DNA of 64,000 nt from Vitis vinifera (lineage: Eukaryota; Streptophyta; Magnoliopsida; Vitales; Vitaceae), in NCBI RefSeq assembly GCF_030704535.1, contig NC_081806.1, forward strand, positions 6,077,501 through 6,141,500, read 5' to 3'. Below, one piece after another: positions 41,986 through 55,200 of the stretch (positions are counted from its first letter, which is position 1; every line of letters starts with the position of its first letter). A model generated the notes under the pieces. It worked only from the letters and a program-made list of their open reading frames with translations. It did no database searches and was not told where the DNA came from. Both the position numbers and the translations under genes were made by a program.

Positions 41986-42140
41986 TTATTTTTAAATGTT
42001 TAAGTGTTATTCTTAAATGATAGGTGATTAAGGAGAGAATCACATCATAATACATGATTAATGGTTTTAAAAAAAAATAATTCTTGATGGCAGTTATATC
42101 CGTTACAAAGTGGAAAAGCTAGCTGTCTTCTTCCTCTTAT
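39150..42140. repeat. Noncoding segmental duplication, copy B
   Basis: Partner of 33490-35720. Anchors: ataattatgatgataccata (39353), gcatattgcacttggtttgg (39389), aacatcaagacaattaaatg (40472), ttcttgatggcagttatatc (42082). Its left end (39155-39240) instead matches 23770-23885. It carries extra sequence at about 41150-42000, including an ATT microsatellite. It ends about 200 bases before the start codon of the IDM1-like gene and so supplies that gene's upstream region. Confidence 0.7.
41938..41985. repeat. (ATT)n microsatellite
   Basis: About 15 uninterrupted ATT units, the longest trinucleotide run in the window, roughly 370 bases upstream of the IDM1-like start codon. Confidence 0.95.
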
Positions 42141-42354
42141 GCTTCAATTGTGATCCCAGTCTTATACATCAACACTTAAGAATCTGATTGAAAAGAAAAA
42201 AAAAATCAAAATGAGAATAGAAATAAATCAAAATGTTTTTATTCATGTAGATACCTGATTTTGATGCCTTATGTGTCTGCAATGGGCATTCACATCTGTT
42301 TTCTCTGTTTCAGGTGCACATTCAGCTTTTTTTGGTGGTTGCAGCTGAAGAATA
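42141..42354 (+). promoter_or_regulatory. 5' UTR of the IDM1-like gene with a probable leader intron
   Basis: A pyrimidine-rich acceptor (ttttctctgtttcag, ending 42313) precedes gtgcacattcagctttt and the start codon at 42355. This points to an intron in the 5' UTR. Its donor and the first exon lie further upstream and I could not fix them. Confidence 0.5.
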
Positions 42355-45250
42355 ATGGCTGACAATTCAGTGAAGGGTAAGAATAAAAGGAGGGTCTTCT
42401 ACTCCCCTCCCTCCTCCTTCTCTTCTTCTGACAGTTCAGACGACCGCAAAGTTGACTCCAACAACTCAGACCCAAGGTTTGGGTTGGGCAGACCACAAAG
42501 AAGAAAATCTAGGTATGAATATGATCCTAGTTATCCTGAGCCTAGACCCAGGCGAACATTGAGGCCGACTTTCGGTAATGGTATAAATATTAGGGAAGAT
42601 GGGGTTCCACCCACTGAGGTTGGTTGCAGTGCTGGTACAGAAGTCACCACCCAAAGAGAGCAAAGACCCAGAGGGAGGGTCAATGTGAGAAGAGGAGGAG
42701 GAAGAAGAGGGCCAAGTGGATCCCTCCCTGAGAGAACAAGGAGGAGGAGACAAAGAACTCATTACTCTACAAGGAGCTCCTCCAAGGTCGACTCTGAATC
42801 TCCTTCCCAGAAGAGGACCATCCTGTCATGGTTAATCGACAGCAGAGTGGTTGAAAACAATGCTAAAATTGTATACAAGAATGAAGCAGGGGAACAGATT
42901 CTTCAGGGTGTGCTCACTGGAGACGGCATCTGGTGTTCCTGTTGCAACACTGTCATCACTGTCTCAGAGTTCCAGCTTCATGCTGGAGATGAACCCAATA
43001 GACCATACCAACGGATTTTTATCTCCGAGACCGGGCTTTCACTCTTGACATGCCAGGCTGAAGCCTGGAATCAACAGGGCATACCAGAACTGCAGGGGTA
43101 CCATTTGATTGAGCCTAGGGAAGATGTCTCGGACAAGTACGATGATGCTTGTGTAGTTTGTGCAGACGGGGGAAATCTTATTTGCTGCGACAAATGCCCA
43201 TCTACATACCACATTTCTTGTCTACAAATGGAGGTAAAGACATTTTCTTTCAGTTTCAATTTTTTTTTATTTTTCATCAGAAGCTTTTCATTATAATAAG
43301 AAGTTCTGTTTTCAACTGCAGGATGAGCCCCAAGGTGAATGGCGTTGTCCTGCCTGCGCCTGCAAGTTCTGCCACACCCACGCCTTTGATATCTCTGTAT
43401 TCACATGCAGTCAATGTGACAAAAAATGTAAGTTTTCTCAATTCTAAGTCTCACTAGATTTTTTTTCCATCCCATTTATACGTTTCTATGTAAAATGATA
43501 AATTTCTGTTGGTAGATCACTGGGAATGTTTCCGCGAAAATGAAGGAATGCTGATTGACCTAAACATGGATGGACCAAGCACTTCAACTCCATTTTGTAG
43601 CAGCATATGTAGTCAGGTAATTCAGGAATTATTTTTGAGATCAACGAACTTTTGTTTTTCGTGGGACAACGGTCTGTAAGAGTAACTAACTTTTGTTTTT
43701 GTTAAAAAGATCTACGAGAAATTGGAGAGGCTGGTTGGAGTAAGGAACGAGCTAGATGAAGGGCTTACATGGACACTTCTCCGACGCATGGATCCAGAAG
43801 CCGGAGTATACTTGGAGGAATCATATGACAGAACCCTATGCAACTCCAAGATTGCAGTAGCTGTGGCTGTGATGGAAGAGTGCTTCGAACCGGTCATTGA
43901 TAGACACACACAAATCAATGTGGTTCGAAGTGTGATTTACAACTGCGGGTAAGCACAACTGATCATCTCTTTCAGCTCGCCTTCAAAGAGCAGTTTTTGC
44001 CATTTTTCTTCATGAATGTGGAACCTATGGTCTCCTTTCAACATGTTGTATTCTGATTCCAATGTTTATAAACAAACCCAATCACTTCTACCCCATTTTC
44101 ATTCAGAGCAAATTTCCCACGAATAAGTTTCGAGGGATTTTACACAGCTATTCTTGAGAAGGGCGACGAAACGATATCGGTGGCATCCATGAGGTATGTG
44201 CTTCATCATCTGTTTATACGTAATATGTTCTTGTGGGCAGAGAATGTATTATATAACTCAGGTTATTTAATTCATGGTTCCTTAGGATTCATGGGAATAA
44301 GCTTGCCGAGATGCCTTTTATTGCAACCCGCCCAAGCTACAGGCGCCTAGGAATGTGCCATAAACTGCTGGTGGCAATTGAGTCTGTAAGTTCCTTGCAC
44401 ATAAATATATTCAAATAAAAATATTTTCCAGTCATTCAAGCTAACGACTTGGATTCTTTAGTATAATCACCTATAAAACAAGACATGGGATTGTCAGCTT
44501 GGGTTCTCGTAGTAGAAGTACAATACAAAACTGGTTAACCTTCTAATGAGGATCTACTCAGTTTAAAGTTGAATAGAAACTAAGAGACGGTGTTGGATTG
44601 CCTATCTGCTTAACCTATTAGGCGAGTTATGATTGAGCTTGATGGCATCTCCCATCACTGGAAATATAGTGGAGAAACAGTTTGTTTTGTACTTATTTTC
44701 CCCTCTTCATTTGGTTTAACTTGTATTGATTTCCCCATTTCCAATCTTCTGTACCTCATTTTCCTGAAGAAAAATTTAGTCACCTTTGAGTACTCCTACT
44801 CAACTTCCATCTATTTCTTTTCTTCTTGGACCTGGACAAGTTCTAATGTTTGTTTGGTTTCAGACTTTGTGCTTCCTTCAGGTGCAGTATTTGGTGATTC
44901 CTTCAATAGAGCAGAGAGTGAGGAGGTGGGAAGAAAGCTATGGTTTTCAGGCCATAGAAAACAAAGTAATGGGGGAATTAATCAAGGTTAAATCTCTCAT
45001 GTTTCATTGTGCCATCAGACTGCAGAAACCACTGTTAGTACATGAGACAGCAGCAAATGAAGTTGGCAATGGAGGTACCTCTTCCTCCCCCTTTTTAACT
45101 TTCATCTTCATCACTTCAACACCTGCATATTGCCTGACACCTTGTTTTCCTTCTTCGGCAGATGCAGGCAATGCTGATAAGGCACATGAGTCGGGTTCCG
45201 ACGATGGATCTACTGACATGGGCTCATTTGACTTAAACCTGAGTCTTTGA
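42355..45250 (+). CDS. IDM1-like PHD-finger histone acetyltransferase-type protein (TDBD-PHD-GNAT) with EAR-type tail
   Basis: Eight exons join in frame to 597 residues: 42355-43233, 43322-43427, 43516-43616, 43710-43948, 44107-44193, 44286-44385, 44882-45074, 45162-45250. The basic, disordered N-terminal part (1-155) contains Arg-rich patches. It is followed by a TDBD/Jas-type domain (about 156-240, [19 protein letters not shown]). A canonical PHD finger has C266, C269, C278, C281, H286, C289, C302 and C305, and a Cys/His-rich second finger follows directly. The C-terminal half is a GNAT-like fold with the acetyl-CoA loop region [13 protein letters not shown] (486-498). IDM1/ROS4 relatives read histone marks and acetylate H3 to guide active DNA demethylation. 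This protein is much shorter than Arabidopsis IDM1 and its catalytic activity is inferred only. The last five residues, LNLSL, form an LxLxL EAR motif. Retaining the last intron (87 bp, no stop) would keep the frame. Confidence 0.88.
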
Positions 45251-46287
45251 GCCTGCAGTGATGTGTTCTTGCTAATGGTTCCAGTAGTTTATGTATCTTC
45301 AAGGCAATTTTGTGACACATTCCATCAATCAAAGCCATAACCTTCTTACACAGCCAAAACCCTCCTGCAAGAAAGCCTCAACTCGCAGAAACAGGAAATG
45401 AAAGGAAGAAAAGGGAGGAAACTGGCATGCTGGTTAAAGGGCTTGATTGAGAGAGTATGACAAATGCTTTTTGGTAGGGTTTTCTCTCATATTCAGTAAT
45501 GACTGTAACAATATACCATCCATGTGTCTTTTGGAATCTTTCTTATGCTTCTGCTGAAGCTAGTGTGCTTTTTGTTCATAAATTAATCTTGTCTTGGCAT
45601 TTGTGCCCGGCTAAAATGCAATCTTCTCCAACCCTGATATATAAGCTCTGTTTTGAAAGTGTATTGGAAAACAATTCTGTTTGAGAACAGAATTAATATG
45701 ATTATTTACTTTTATTGCGGAAATCAAGAAACAAGAAATTGAATCTCATCCTCTCTAGTTGGATAAAATTAGGAGGATGGAAGTCTCTCCCAAATCACAA
45801 CAGGAGCCTTTTCAATTCATTGACCTAGGACAAGAAAGTAAATCTAGGAGCAGGTCAATGTTTACATAATATTATGTTTATGTTTAGATAAAAAATAAAA
45901 ATAAAATAAATTTTTTAATAAATTAATTAATTTTAATTATATATATATATAAAAAAAAAAAAAAGGAAAAGAAACTGTTTAGTAGCAATATGTGCTCCTC
46001 AAATATATATATATATATATAAGACACTAAGAGAGAGCTATTGGCATCAGTAGTGTTTAGTATAAACTTAATCTGAACAGCATGGAACAGGAGGGGATCC
46101 ACAATGTAATAAGATTACAAGCTTAAAAAGGAACCCTCATTTTTCCCTTTGTTGTACATGAAAGAATATTAAACCCATTTTTGGCTCAATAATTAAAAGA
46201 ATGGAATGGAAACCCTGAAATGAAAAATTATGACACATTGCACCATCTATGTTTACTTCAAATGCCATACACCAAACAATCTTCTGC
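45251..46287. other. Convergent 3' flanks of the IDM1-like and EMF2 genes
   Basis: This is the region between two stop codons facing each other. It holds the 3' UTR of each, an AT-rich tract at 45890-45965 and an AT microsatellite near 46003-46020. No additional gene is supported. Confidence 0.6.
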
Positions 46288-49200
46288 TCAGCTTTTCATA
46301 GTATCTGAAACCTCATTTCGGTATCCTTCGAGAACTAAGTTACAGCTATTCATTGTGCGGGCATCAAGAAGACCATGATTCCAGAGTTTGATCATGAATA
46401 ACCTCCAACACCTGGACCAAATAAGCATTTGAACACAAGAAATAAGGATATCTGAGAAACGAAAAGAAAAGATACAAAATGAAGCAATTTCCATAGCAGG
46501 AAAAATGGGTTTCAATGCACTAGAACAGTCACAGGCACAATGCAGCAGGGTAAAAACAAGGTTCAAAGTCAATGTGCCCCAAATGATGGTTCTTTTCCCT
46601 AACATGACTATCTTGAGGTGGAGATAGTGGAGTCACAAGTGAGGCTGCTTTCAAGTAAAATAAAACCAAGAGCATATAAAAGTAATTTAATCACATCAGC
46701 ACTCCAAGGCCCTTTTTTGAGGGATTCATATTAACAAACTTGGTATACACTATTGAATTTGGTCCTCCTTTTCCCTTGGATGAGCAAATAATCCATTAAA
46801 AGTGCCAGATGAGGCACAACCCAAGTATGCATGCGGGAATTCTTACAACACTAGCATGTGATTTCTGCAATCAAAATAAATAACTCAATATCATTGCTGA
46901 TGGCCCCAGTAAAATGCAAAAAGTTCTCCCTTTATCTTAAGAACTGACCAGTTGAGGAATGATTTTACTAAAATCACCTGAACAAATCCAAAATCATTGT
47001 TCACAGAAGAAATTTATCTTTATGAGTATGGCACCAATGAGGATAAAAAACTAGGATTCATGTTGTCATTTCCAATCCATTGTTTTCAGAATATCTTCCT
47101 CCTGGAGAAGGGGAAAAAAATCCTTCCAGCTTAAAGAGATAGGCTAAGTACAGTGGATTAATTAATTCAAATGTCTGCATATTTAACAGAGTGAAAAATA
47201 GTAAAGCCTGGATAGAAGCAACTCTGAAAGAAATTACAGCAAAAATAACTAAATATGAAAGAACAATACCAAAAGATAGCTGGAGCCTGGACCAGCTCCT
47301 GCCCATGAAGTTTTGAAAATGCCTCACAAGCCCAAGGAATGTGACCATCAGCCAGCACCCTGTAACAGTGACAATAAATCCTTCTTCAAGATAAAAGGTA
47401 ACTTAAACACATCATTACGTGAGGCACTTCAGGTACTGATAAAAAGACTAGAGTAAGGACTGATGGAAGATTGGCAGAAAAGAAAAGAACAGAAAAGGAC
47501 TATAAGAAGTGAAGAAGATGGGAGAACTTGAGGTGACAAGTAAAAAATACCTCTGTTTCCTCACAAATGAGTTCCAAAGATGCATAAACTGCTTCTCGTC
47601 TTTGGTAACATCAACGAAATCATCAAGCATCTGCAGCATCATAATTGCAGCAGTGTATTATGTAATTCAATAAAAGGGAAAGGCACATATATTCTTTTAT
47701 TTCTTCCCTCTCATAGTAGACTGACAGTTAACTTGGCTGCATTAATGCCCCATTTGGTGCCGCTATAGCTTTTAGCCGAGTGTTTCTCTGAAAAGATCCG
47801 AGTAAAGAAGAGATTTCCATTTCATGGGTAAAAATTTTCAAATTTTAAGACCTGTTCTGAAAGCTCTTTTGCAAAAGCAACTCACACCTAACTTTGTTTT
47901 TACAGCATAAAACCCTTTCTGCTTAATATGCTTGGTATACAACCAAACACCCTGGAAAGATCTCCAAAAAATCTAAAAGAACTTTTTCGGTCATCAAAAT
48001 GGTATGCTAAATGCTTACTCTTTCTTCTCTTTACCTTCTTCCTTCTATTTTTTTCCCCAACAAGCATCTGGTATGGGAACATTGATTTCATGCCTTGGAG
48101 GTTTCATAGCATTATGAGCAACCAGATGGACGAAGAGCTGCTGAGTTAGAAACCATATGGATGCCAACCACAGGAAGACCTAGCATTTTAGATGGTCCTC
48201 TCTAATGAGATTTTCCATGACTTTTCCCTATTTTTTCAAGGTTGTAGATAAGGGTAACAAGGGCCTCTAAGGGCAAAATTAATATATATATATATATATA
48301 ACAAAATAAAATAAAATAAGGAGCCTTCCTTTCCAGATGATTGGAGAATAGAGGCCTCTTATAAGGTAGATTCAGTCTACAAGAGTCACTCTAGACCAGA
48401 TTTGTTGGCAATACCACCTCATTTTGGTTGTTATGTATGTTGGTTATGTTTTTGTTATTATTATTATTTTTTTTTTTTTTGTGTTTTCTTTCGAGACCTA
48501 TTATTCAACCACTTCGTGTCAGCTATTGGTTTCATTTAGTGGTATGGATTGTAGTGTTAGATCATGCTTTTGGGCTCTTTTGTGTTTGACATGATGGATT
48601 TCAAGTTTAGTTGATTATTGGAATGTTTCTGGTTGTACTTGGATTTCCTTGTGTAAGATACCCAATTCATTCTCCTGGTAGGGTTTGGTGAGGAATATGT
48701 TTACCTCTGAAGAATAACAATACCGTAAAATAAATAAGATCATCCTGACGTAGATTATGTAACTGTTTAGTAACCCAAGGAAGTTCAGAAATATTTAAGG
48801 CTGGACAGAAAGTTCTATTTTCATAACAAAACATTTAATTTAGGAAGAAAATCAAAGTATATCTGACAGAATCACAAAGAATAACAATACTGTAAAACAA
48901 ATAAGATCATCTTGATGTAGATTATGTAACTGTTAAGTAACCCAAGGAAGTCCAGAAATATTTAAGGCTGGACAGCAAGTTCTGTTTTCCTAACAAAACA
49001 TTTAATTTAGGAACAAAATCAAAGTATATCTGACAGAATCACCAAACATACCCTTCGATCTTCAAAATCTGCAATGTCATCATCAACCTCATCCTCACTA
49101 TCCCGATCTGACAATACTTGATCTAAAGCCATCGGCTTTAAGTACCAAGAAGGCAAAAGAATTGCATTTACAATCAAGATTATGCATAGTTCAAAAGAAC

Positions 49201-52200
49201 AGATACAAATTTCAAATTCAGACAACCCAAAAGAAGAGTAGAAGGATGTCATTATAGAATACAAATCTAAAAAAAAACCTTTTGCTAGCCACCACAATGT
49301 AGCAAACCTAAACAATGAAAAATGTGATCAGAAAGATGTGTAACAATAACAATTTAACATGTATCAAGACAATCTTCAACTAACATGTTCATGTCATTGT
49401 ATTAAATCTTGGTGAGCACGGCAAGATCTCATTGGATATTGGTTTTGATTAGCCATAGTAATTTTTTTTTTATTGGAAATAAAAAAAGCAGGAAATACAC
49501 AAGGGGTTAAAAGAACTAATATTAGAATCTTGCTAGTCAGGGAAAACACAGTTGAGATCATGGCAAGGAAGGAAGGGTCTTTTTCGTGTCAGGTCTCCAC
49601 CAAAATCCAAAATCCTGGCAAGATCATGTGTACAATAGGCCAGCTGGTATGGATGAAAAATGGGACTGAGAACCTTATTGTCCATTGATTTATCCTTCTT
49701 TATCTTTTGCTTCCTTTCATTAACATCCTAATTCGTGAATCTATTATTCCAAGTAAGTGCAAAAGCCAGGCAGAACAGGGTTTTAGATGAGTTTAATAAA
49801 GCTTCCAATTTTGAGCTTTGAGCATGCTCGAAACCATGAGCTTATGATAGGAAACCAATTAAATATTTTGCAACCACCATAGACCATTAGTGCGGAAAAC
49901 AAATCATAGAAACAGATATGCAGGCTGGACAAAGGTCTGAGAAGTTAGTGTAGGGAGCAGCTTCTAAACTTCAAAAGGCATATGACAAAGGGAAGCAAAG
50001 CATCATACAAATAAAAATTAAAAAATAAAATAAACATGTGAACTAAGTGGAGATCGCAAAGGAAAGCAGATGAAAATGCCTATTCTAAAAATGACATTCC
50101 AAACACTTTACCATGTGTGCCTTGTTCTTTTGATGTCTCCACTTCACAGCCCATTTCAAGGGAAACATCAATTTTCTAAAAATGCTTTATGAGAAACACC
50201 TATTAGAATGGCCTCCAATTTCCAATAATTTGTGTAGAAAATGCCAAACAATACCCCATCACCTTCCTTTCATTGAATCATGTGCAAACACAAATAACAT
50301 ATGAAAATAGGAGAGCAGATGTGTTTTTCTTATGCTAGTGATTCTACCATCAACACATTAAATATAAAATAATTTGAGAATGTAAAGAGGAGACCAAACT
50401 AGGACTACTGACAAATTGATCTCATTGAAGAAAAGTTATTGCGAATCACATGCCCTCTATATTATTTGATACCTTATCTCCCTGTAAAAATAGATATAAT
50501 TTCTGACAAGAAGCAAACAACAGAAGCATTACCAATGGCACAAAGCAGCACAAAAGCTAAGTGCACATGGAGTAAATAGAAGAATCCCCAAGAATAGAAA
50601 GAAAGCACTAAATAAAAGGCAACAAAAATAGTTTAGAACTGGGTAGGGGCTAACACCTCCATTCTTACCTAGATTTTACCAAGCCCAACAAATAAGGGTG
50701 ATATTTTAGCAGCAACAACATCAATAGCATCATAAAACTAACCAACAACACCACCAACAACAATAACAACAAATACCTACAATGATAAAAAAAGGTTTAA
50801 TAATCATTAATACCTGAGCTCTATGAGAGTGAAAGAACTGACGCTTCTGCAGGAGTGTACGACTACAAAAAATAGTAAAATTAGAAAAAGTGAATCAGTA
50901 TCACAAAATTGGACATTCTCAAATAGAAAAAATCTCCCTAATGCTAGCATTGTAATGACATGAGGTTTTGTCCCTTTGTACTGTAAATGACATTCCACAA
51001 GTTGATCAATTCAACACTTCAAATGTAGATATTGATCAATTTTTTAGACCCCAAGATATTAAATGCATAGCAAACAATGCCAAAAGTATTGCAAAAAAAG
51101 GGAAAAAAAAATGAAAAATGAAAAATCATACATGACACAATAGCAAAAATGTTTGTAGCATTATGTATGTATAAAGAATGCCAAAGGGGTTGAATCCTAG
51201 TAAATGAGAGGTATTAGGAGTAACTAAAAAGCATGGGAGTTTAATGAGAAGACCAGAGTGACAAACAGCTTCAAGTATGGACTCAAGCTAACAGCAGGCT
51301 ATCCGATGAATCCAAAAGAAAGACAAATTCCCCTCCTTTTTCGAAAGTAATCCCTAGATCACTGAAACAATTAACATAGAAAGAGAGCTCAGCATTAATA
51401 GAGGCAACTCCAATCCTCCAGATATTCTTAAATTATGTGCTAACCAAGTGAGCCAAAAGAAGCTCTCCATACTTTCCACTTCCTCTTCCTAAAAAAGCCA
51501 CCTCACCAACTAACAGGAGAATCCTTTACTGGATGAGACAAAACCAGAAAATTCTTAGGGCACTGACCAAAAACACTTGTATCACTAAACAATGAAGCAG
51601 AAACATAAATAGTACAAATTAACCAGGAGACTCCATTTTCTGATCAGCTGATCAAAGGAAAGGATCTTTCCCCAGATTGCCTCCCAAATGAAGAAACAAA
51701 ATTTAGTCAACTTGATGAGAAAGGAGGGAGATTTCTAAGAGAGAACTGAAAAAGATTCCCTTTTAGTCAACTTCCATTGGAAAGGATCCCCCTTTTCCTT
51801 CCTAACTGGAAGTAAGAAATAAAAGAAGATACCACCTCTGATTGCCAACCATGAAAGCTTTTATTGACACACATACTCTGGTACCCACAACACACATGCA
51901 CACACACACACAGCTGCCCTAGCCTTAGTGCACCTACCCGCCTTTTGCCCATGCAGATATTATCCTTCTATGAAACAAGATGTCTCCAACTGTGTTCCTT
52001 CCCAAACCATATTAGATTTGAACAAAGTACCTGTAAGAAAACCCAAATATAAAGACACTTCTCTGTTCTCCAAAAAGAAGCCACAACCTCCACATTTTCT
52101 GCTTTGTCAATCAGGATAGTCATGCTTTTATGCAAGTTAACCTTTAAGCACAAAGTAGAAGAATGCACCTAAGATACAGCAATTGCTCAGATGATGCATT

Positions 52201-55200
52201 AAGAAATCATCTGTTATTAGCAAATGATAGGTGAAACGTGCATTCCCAGGCCTCTTCTCATCCAAAACCCCTTAATAAGAGTTCCCTGTAGTCCTCAAAA
52301 AGAAGTAGCTGAGAACTTCAATCACTAAACAAATAGATAAGGGGATTCTGGGCTCCCATTGCTGAGACCCCAGAAACTTGATAAAGAAACTGCAGGCATT
52401 CAATTCGCCAACACTGAGAACCAATACATGCTCTCCATTATAAGAATTAAGAACAAAGAGATCCTGATTAACATGATCATAGACATTTCTAATGTCCACT
52501 TTACACACAATCTTACTTTGGAGTATTGAAGTCTGGAATAAATGGTTTCATTGGCAATACAAACAACTTTAGGGATCAGCTTACCTTCCATGAATTATTT
52601 TGAAATTTTGAAACCATTTTTCAACTGTACTCATAGTCTGTTAACAAGAATCTTAGCCAGCAACATTTTAAACCACCCAACAAGTTGACTCACCTAAACT
52701 CCTCAATATCCCCCTCCACCATCTCTTTTGGAGACCAAAACTACAAGATTATCATTTAAGCTTTCCTTAAACATTAGAAACTCCATCAAGAACCCTAAGG
52801 TGTTGTTTTTAATAGCCTCTCGATTCTAATGCTAAACACAACAGAGACAAAGGGCCTTATCCCTCTGCAGATTAAACATCACTTTGTACTCCTTCACAAA
52901 CTTCTCAAGTCTAATATTGGTATTGACAGGAATATTGGTAGGTGGATTTCAAGAAATATCGACAGAAATTTCAATATTAATGGAAATTTCTGTAAAGGTT
53001 TGAAAAATAGCATAAATTAACCAAAAGACATGAAAATTTTGAGTAGAACTTTAAGAAATGATACAACAATCAATGATGCATATCTAAACTAGTTTTTTTT
53101 TTTTTTCAGAAAATTATATATGTATGATAAAATTCATGATATTAGTTAATGATAGAAAATATGCTAATAACAAATATAAATATAGAAGTGAATACTGAAT
53201 ATTAATATGGAGATAAAAATTGTATTTCATTGAATTTAAACACTTAGAAGCATATTATGTTTCGTTTATGTCAAAATGATGATCTATGGGGTTTGAAATT
53301 ACTCGGGGGACAAAAAAAGCTGATAATTTACTTAGTTTTTAAAAATGTATGTAACTTTGTTTACAAGTTAATACTTCACTTGAACATAATCACAACACAT
53401 GTGGCCCAACATTTTTTTATAGGTGGCTCATGACCCAACAAAAGAATGATATGCATGGAAAATGAAAAAAAATGGGGCTTGCTTCCACCTCCCCAATCGG
53501 GAATTTGAGGTTTATTAGGGATTTTAACGATTGGGAATTGGATATGGTAGGCAACTTGCTTCATGTTTTGAGGGGTCACAGGATAACTTTGGAGGAAAAC
53601 TCGGTTTTTTAGAAGGAAGGAAGAAACGGGCAGTTTAGAGTAAAGAAAGCATACAGCATGTTGGAAAGCCCTTTGACGGCCGTTTTTCCAAAAAATAACA
53701 TATGGGTGGAGAGAGTTCCAACTAAAATTGTGTTCTTCGCGTGGGAAGCCGCTTGGGGGAAGATTATGACTCTTGATAGACTCCAGAAGAGAGGGTGGCA
53801 GCTTCCTAATCGTTGTTTTTTGTGTGGTTATGAAGAGGAAAATGTAAATCATATTCTCATACATTGTACAGTGGTCAAAGTGCTGTGAGATTTAGTTTTG
53901 GGAGTGTTTGGGGTTCAGTGGATGTTTCTAGAAACTGTAAAGGAGGTTTTATTTAGTTGGAGGGGATCCTTCGTAGGGAAAAAAAGGAAAAAACTTTGGA
54001 ATTCCATTCAGTTGTTTATTTTTTGGACGGTTTGGAAGGAGAGGAATAGACTAGCTTTTAAAGGAGGGGGGGGGGGGGGGTTAGCAATTCAGAGACTTAA
54101 ATATTCTTTTGTTAGTAATATATGGGGTTGGGCTAAATTGTATATTGGAGAGGTGCCGCCTTCCCTCATAGGCTTTCTGGAGTGGTTAGCCTCTAGATAA
54201 GGGGTGATGGGTTTTTTTTGGTTTTTTGTTTGTGAGGCCTTAGTAGCCTTGTATACCCCCTGTATACTTTGTGGCTATTTTGCCTATTTTTATTGAATTT
54301 TGTGCTTACTTATTAAAAAAAAAAAGTATAATATGTATATATATGATGTATACTAAAACATTATATACAAAGTAAACAATAAACTTGTTGGTAAGACCTA
54401 TTCTTGTTTTGAAAGAGGTAAGTGTGGTTGATTTCCATACCAATCTCTATGGATATTTGAGATCTCATCCAAAATTTTGAAGATTTCGGTGAAATTTAAT
54501 GAATTCTCCCAATGCCCATAAGAGAGATAACCAACATTTATGAAGTACCTTTAGGAGTGATGCAGACCACACCAATTGTGGAAAACAATCTCTTTCATAG
54601 TTTTGTGGAAAAAGGGAGAGAAAAGGTGGTCAATAGACTCACCATTCCTTAAATATGGTATAGAATAACTAGGACTAACCCATAAGGCCTCCTAAACTAA
54701 AGTATGCCTTTGGTAATAACCTTCTATCAGCTACCAAGTAAGCAAAGACTGACATTTGGAGGAGCCTTACATCCCAATCAACTTGGCTTAAGGAAAACAT
54801 AAAAGACTTTTGAGGGCACCAAAGAAAGATTTCAAGGGAAAAAAACCACTTGTTCCCAAGATCCAATACCTCCTATTTGGAATTAAGGAAGAGAAACACA
54901 ATACAAATGCTAGAAAGGTTGAGAAGTTAACCACTTCTTGATCTCTTCAAAGAACATAATTCAAAGTTTGAAGAAGAAAAATTGTAAGATGATGAACCAA
55001 ATCTCCACTAGAGAAGTCATTAATCTATAGGGTAGGTCAAGATGAGGAATTAGGTGGCATAGGGATGGATCCCCCATCACAGATCTTTCTAGAAGTGAAT
55101 CGAAGTACCATTACCAACATTTGATATGATAGATGAAATCCTGGTAACCCAAGGCTATGGATTTCCAAGGACACCAACATAAAGTCCTGACTACAAAGTT

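Noticed and set aside
53376..53864. Minus-strand open frame of 162 codons
   Set aside because: It is the antisense of a LINE zinc-finger region read clearly on the plus strand.
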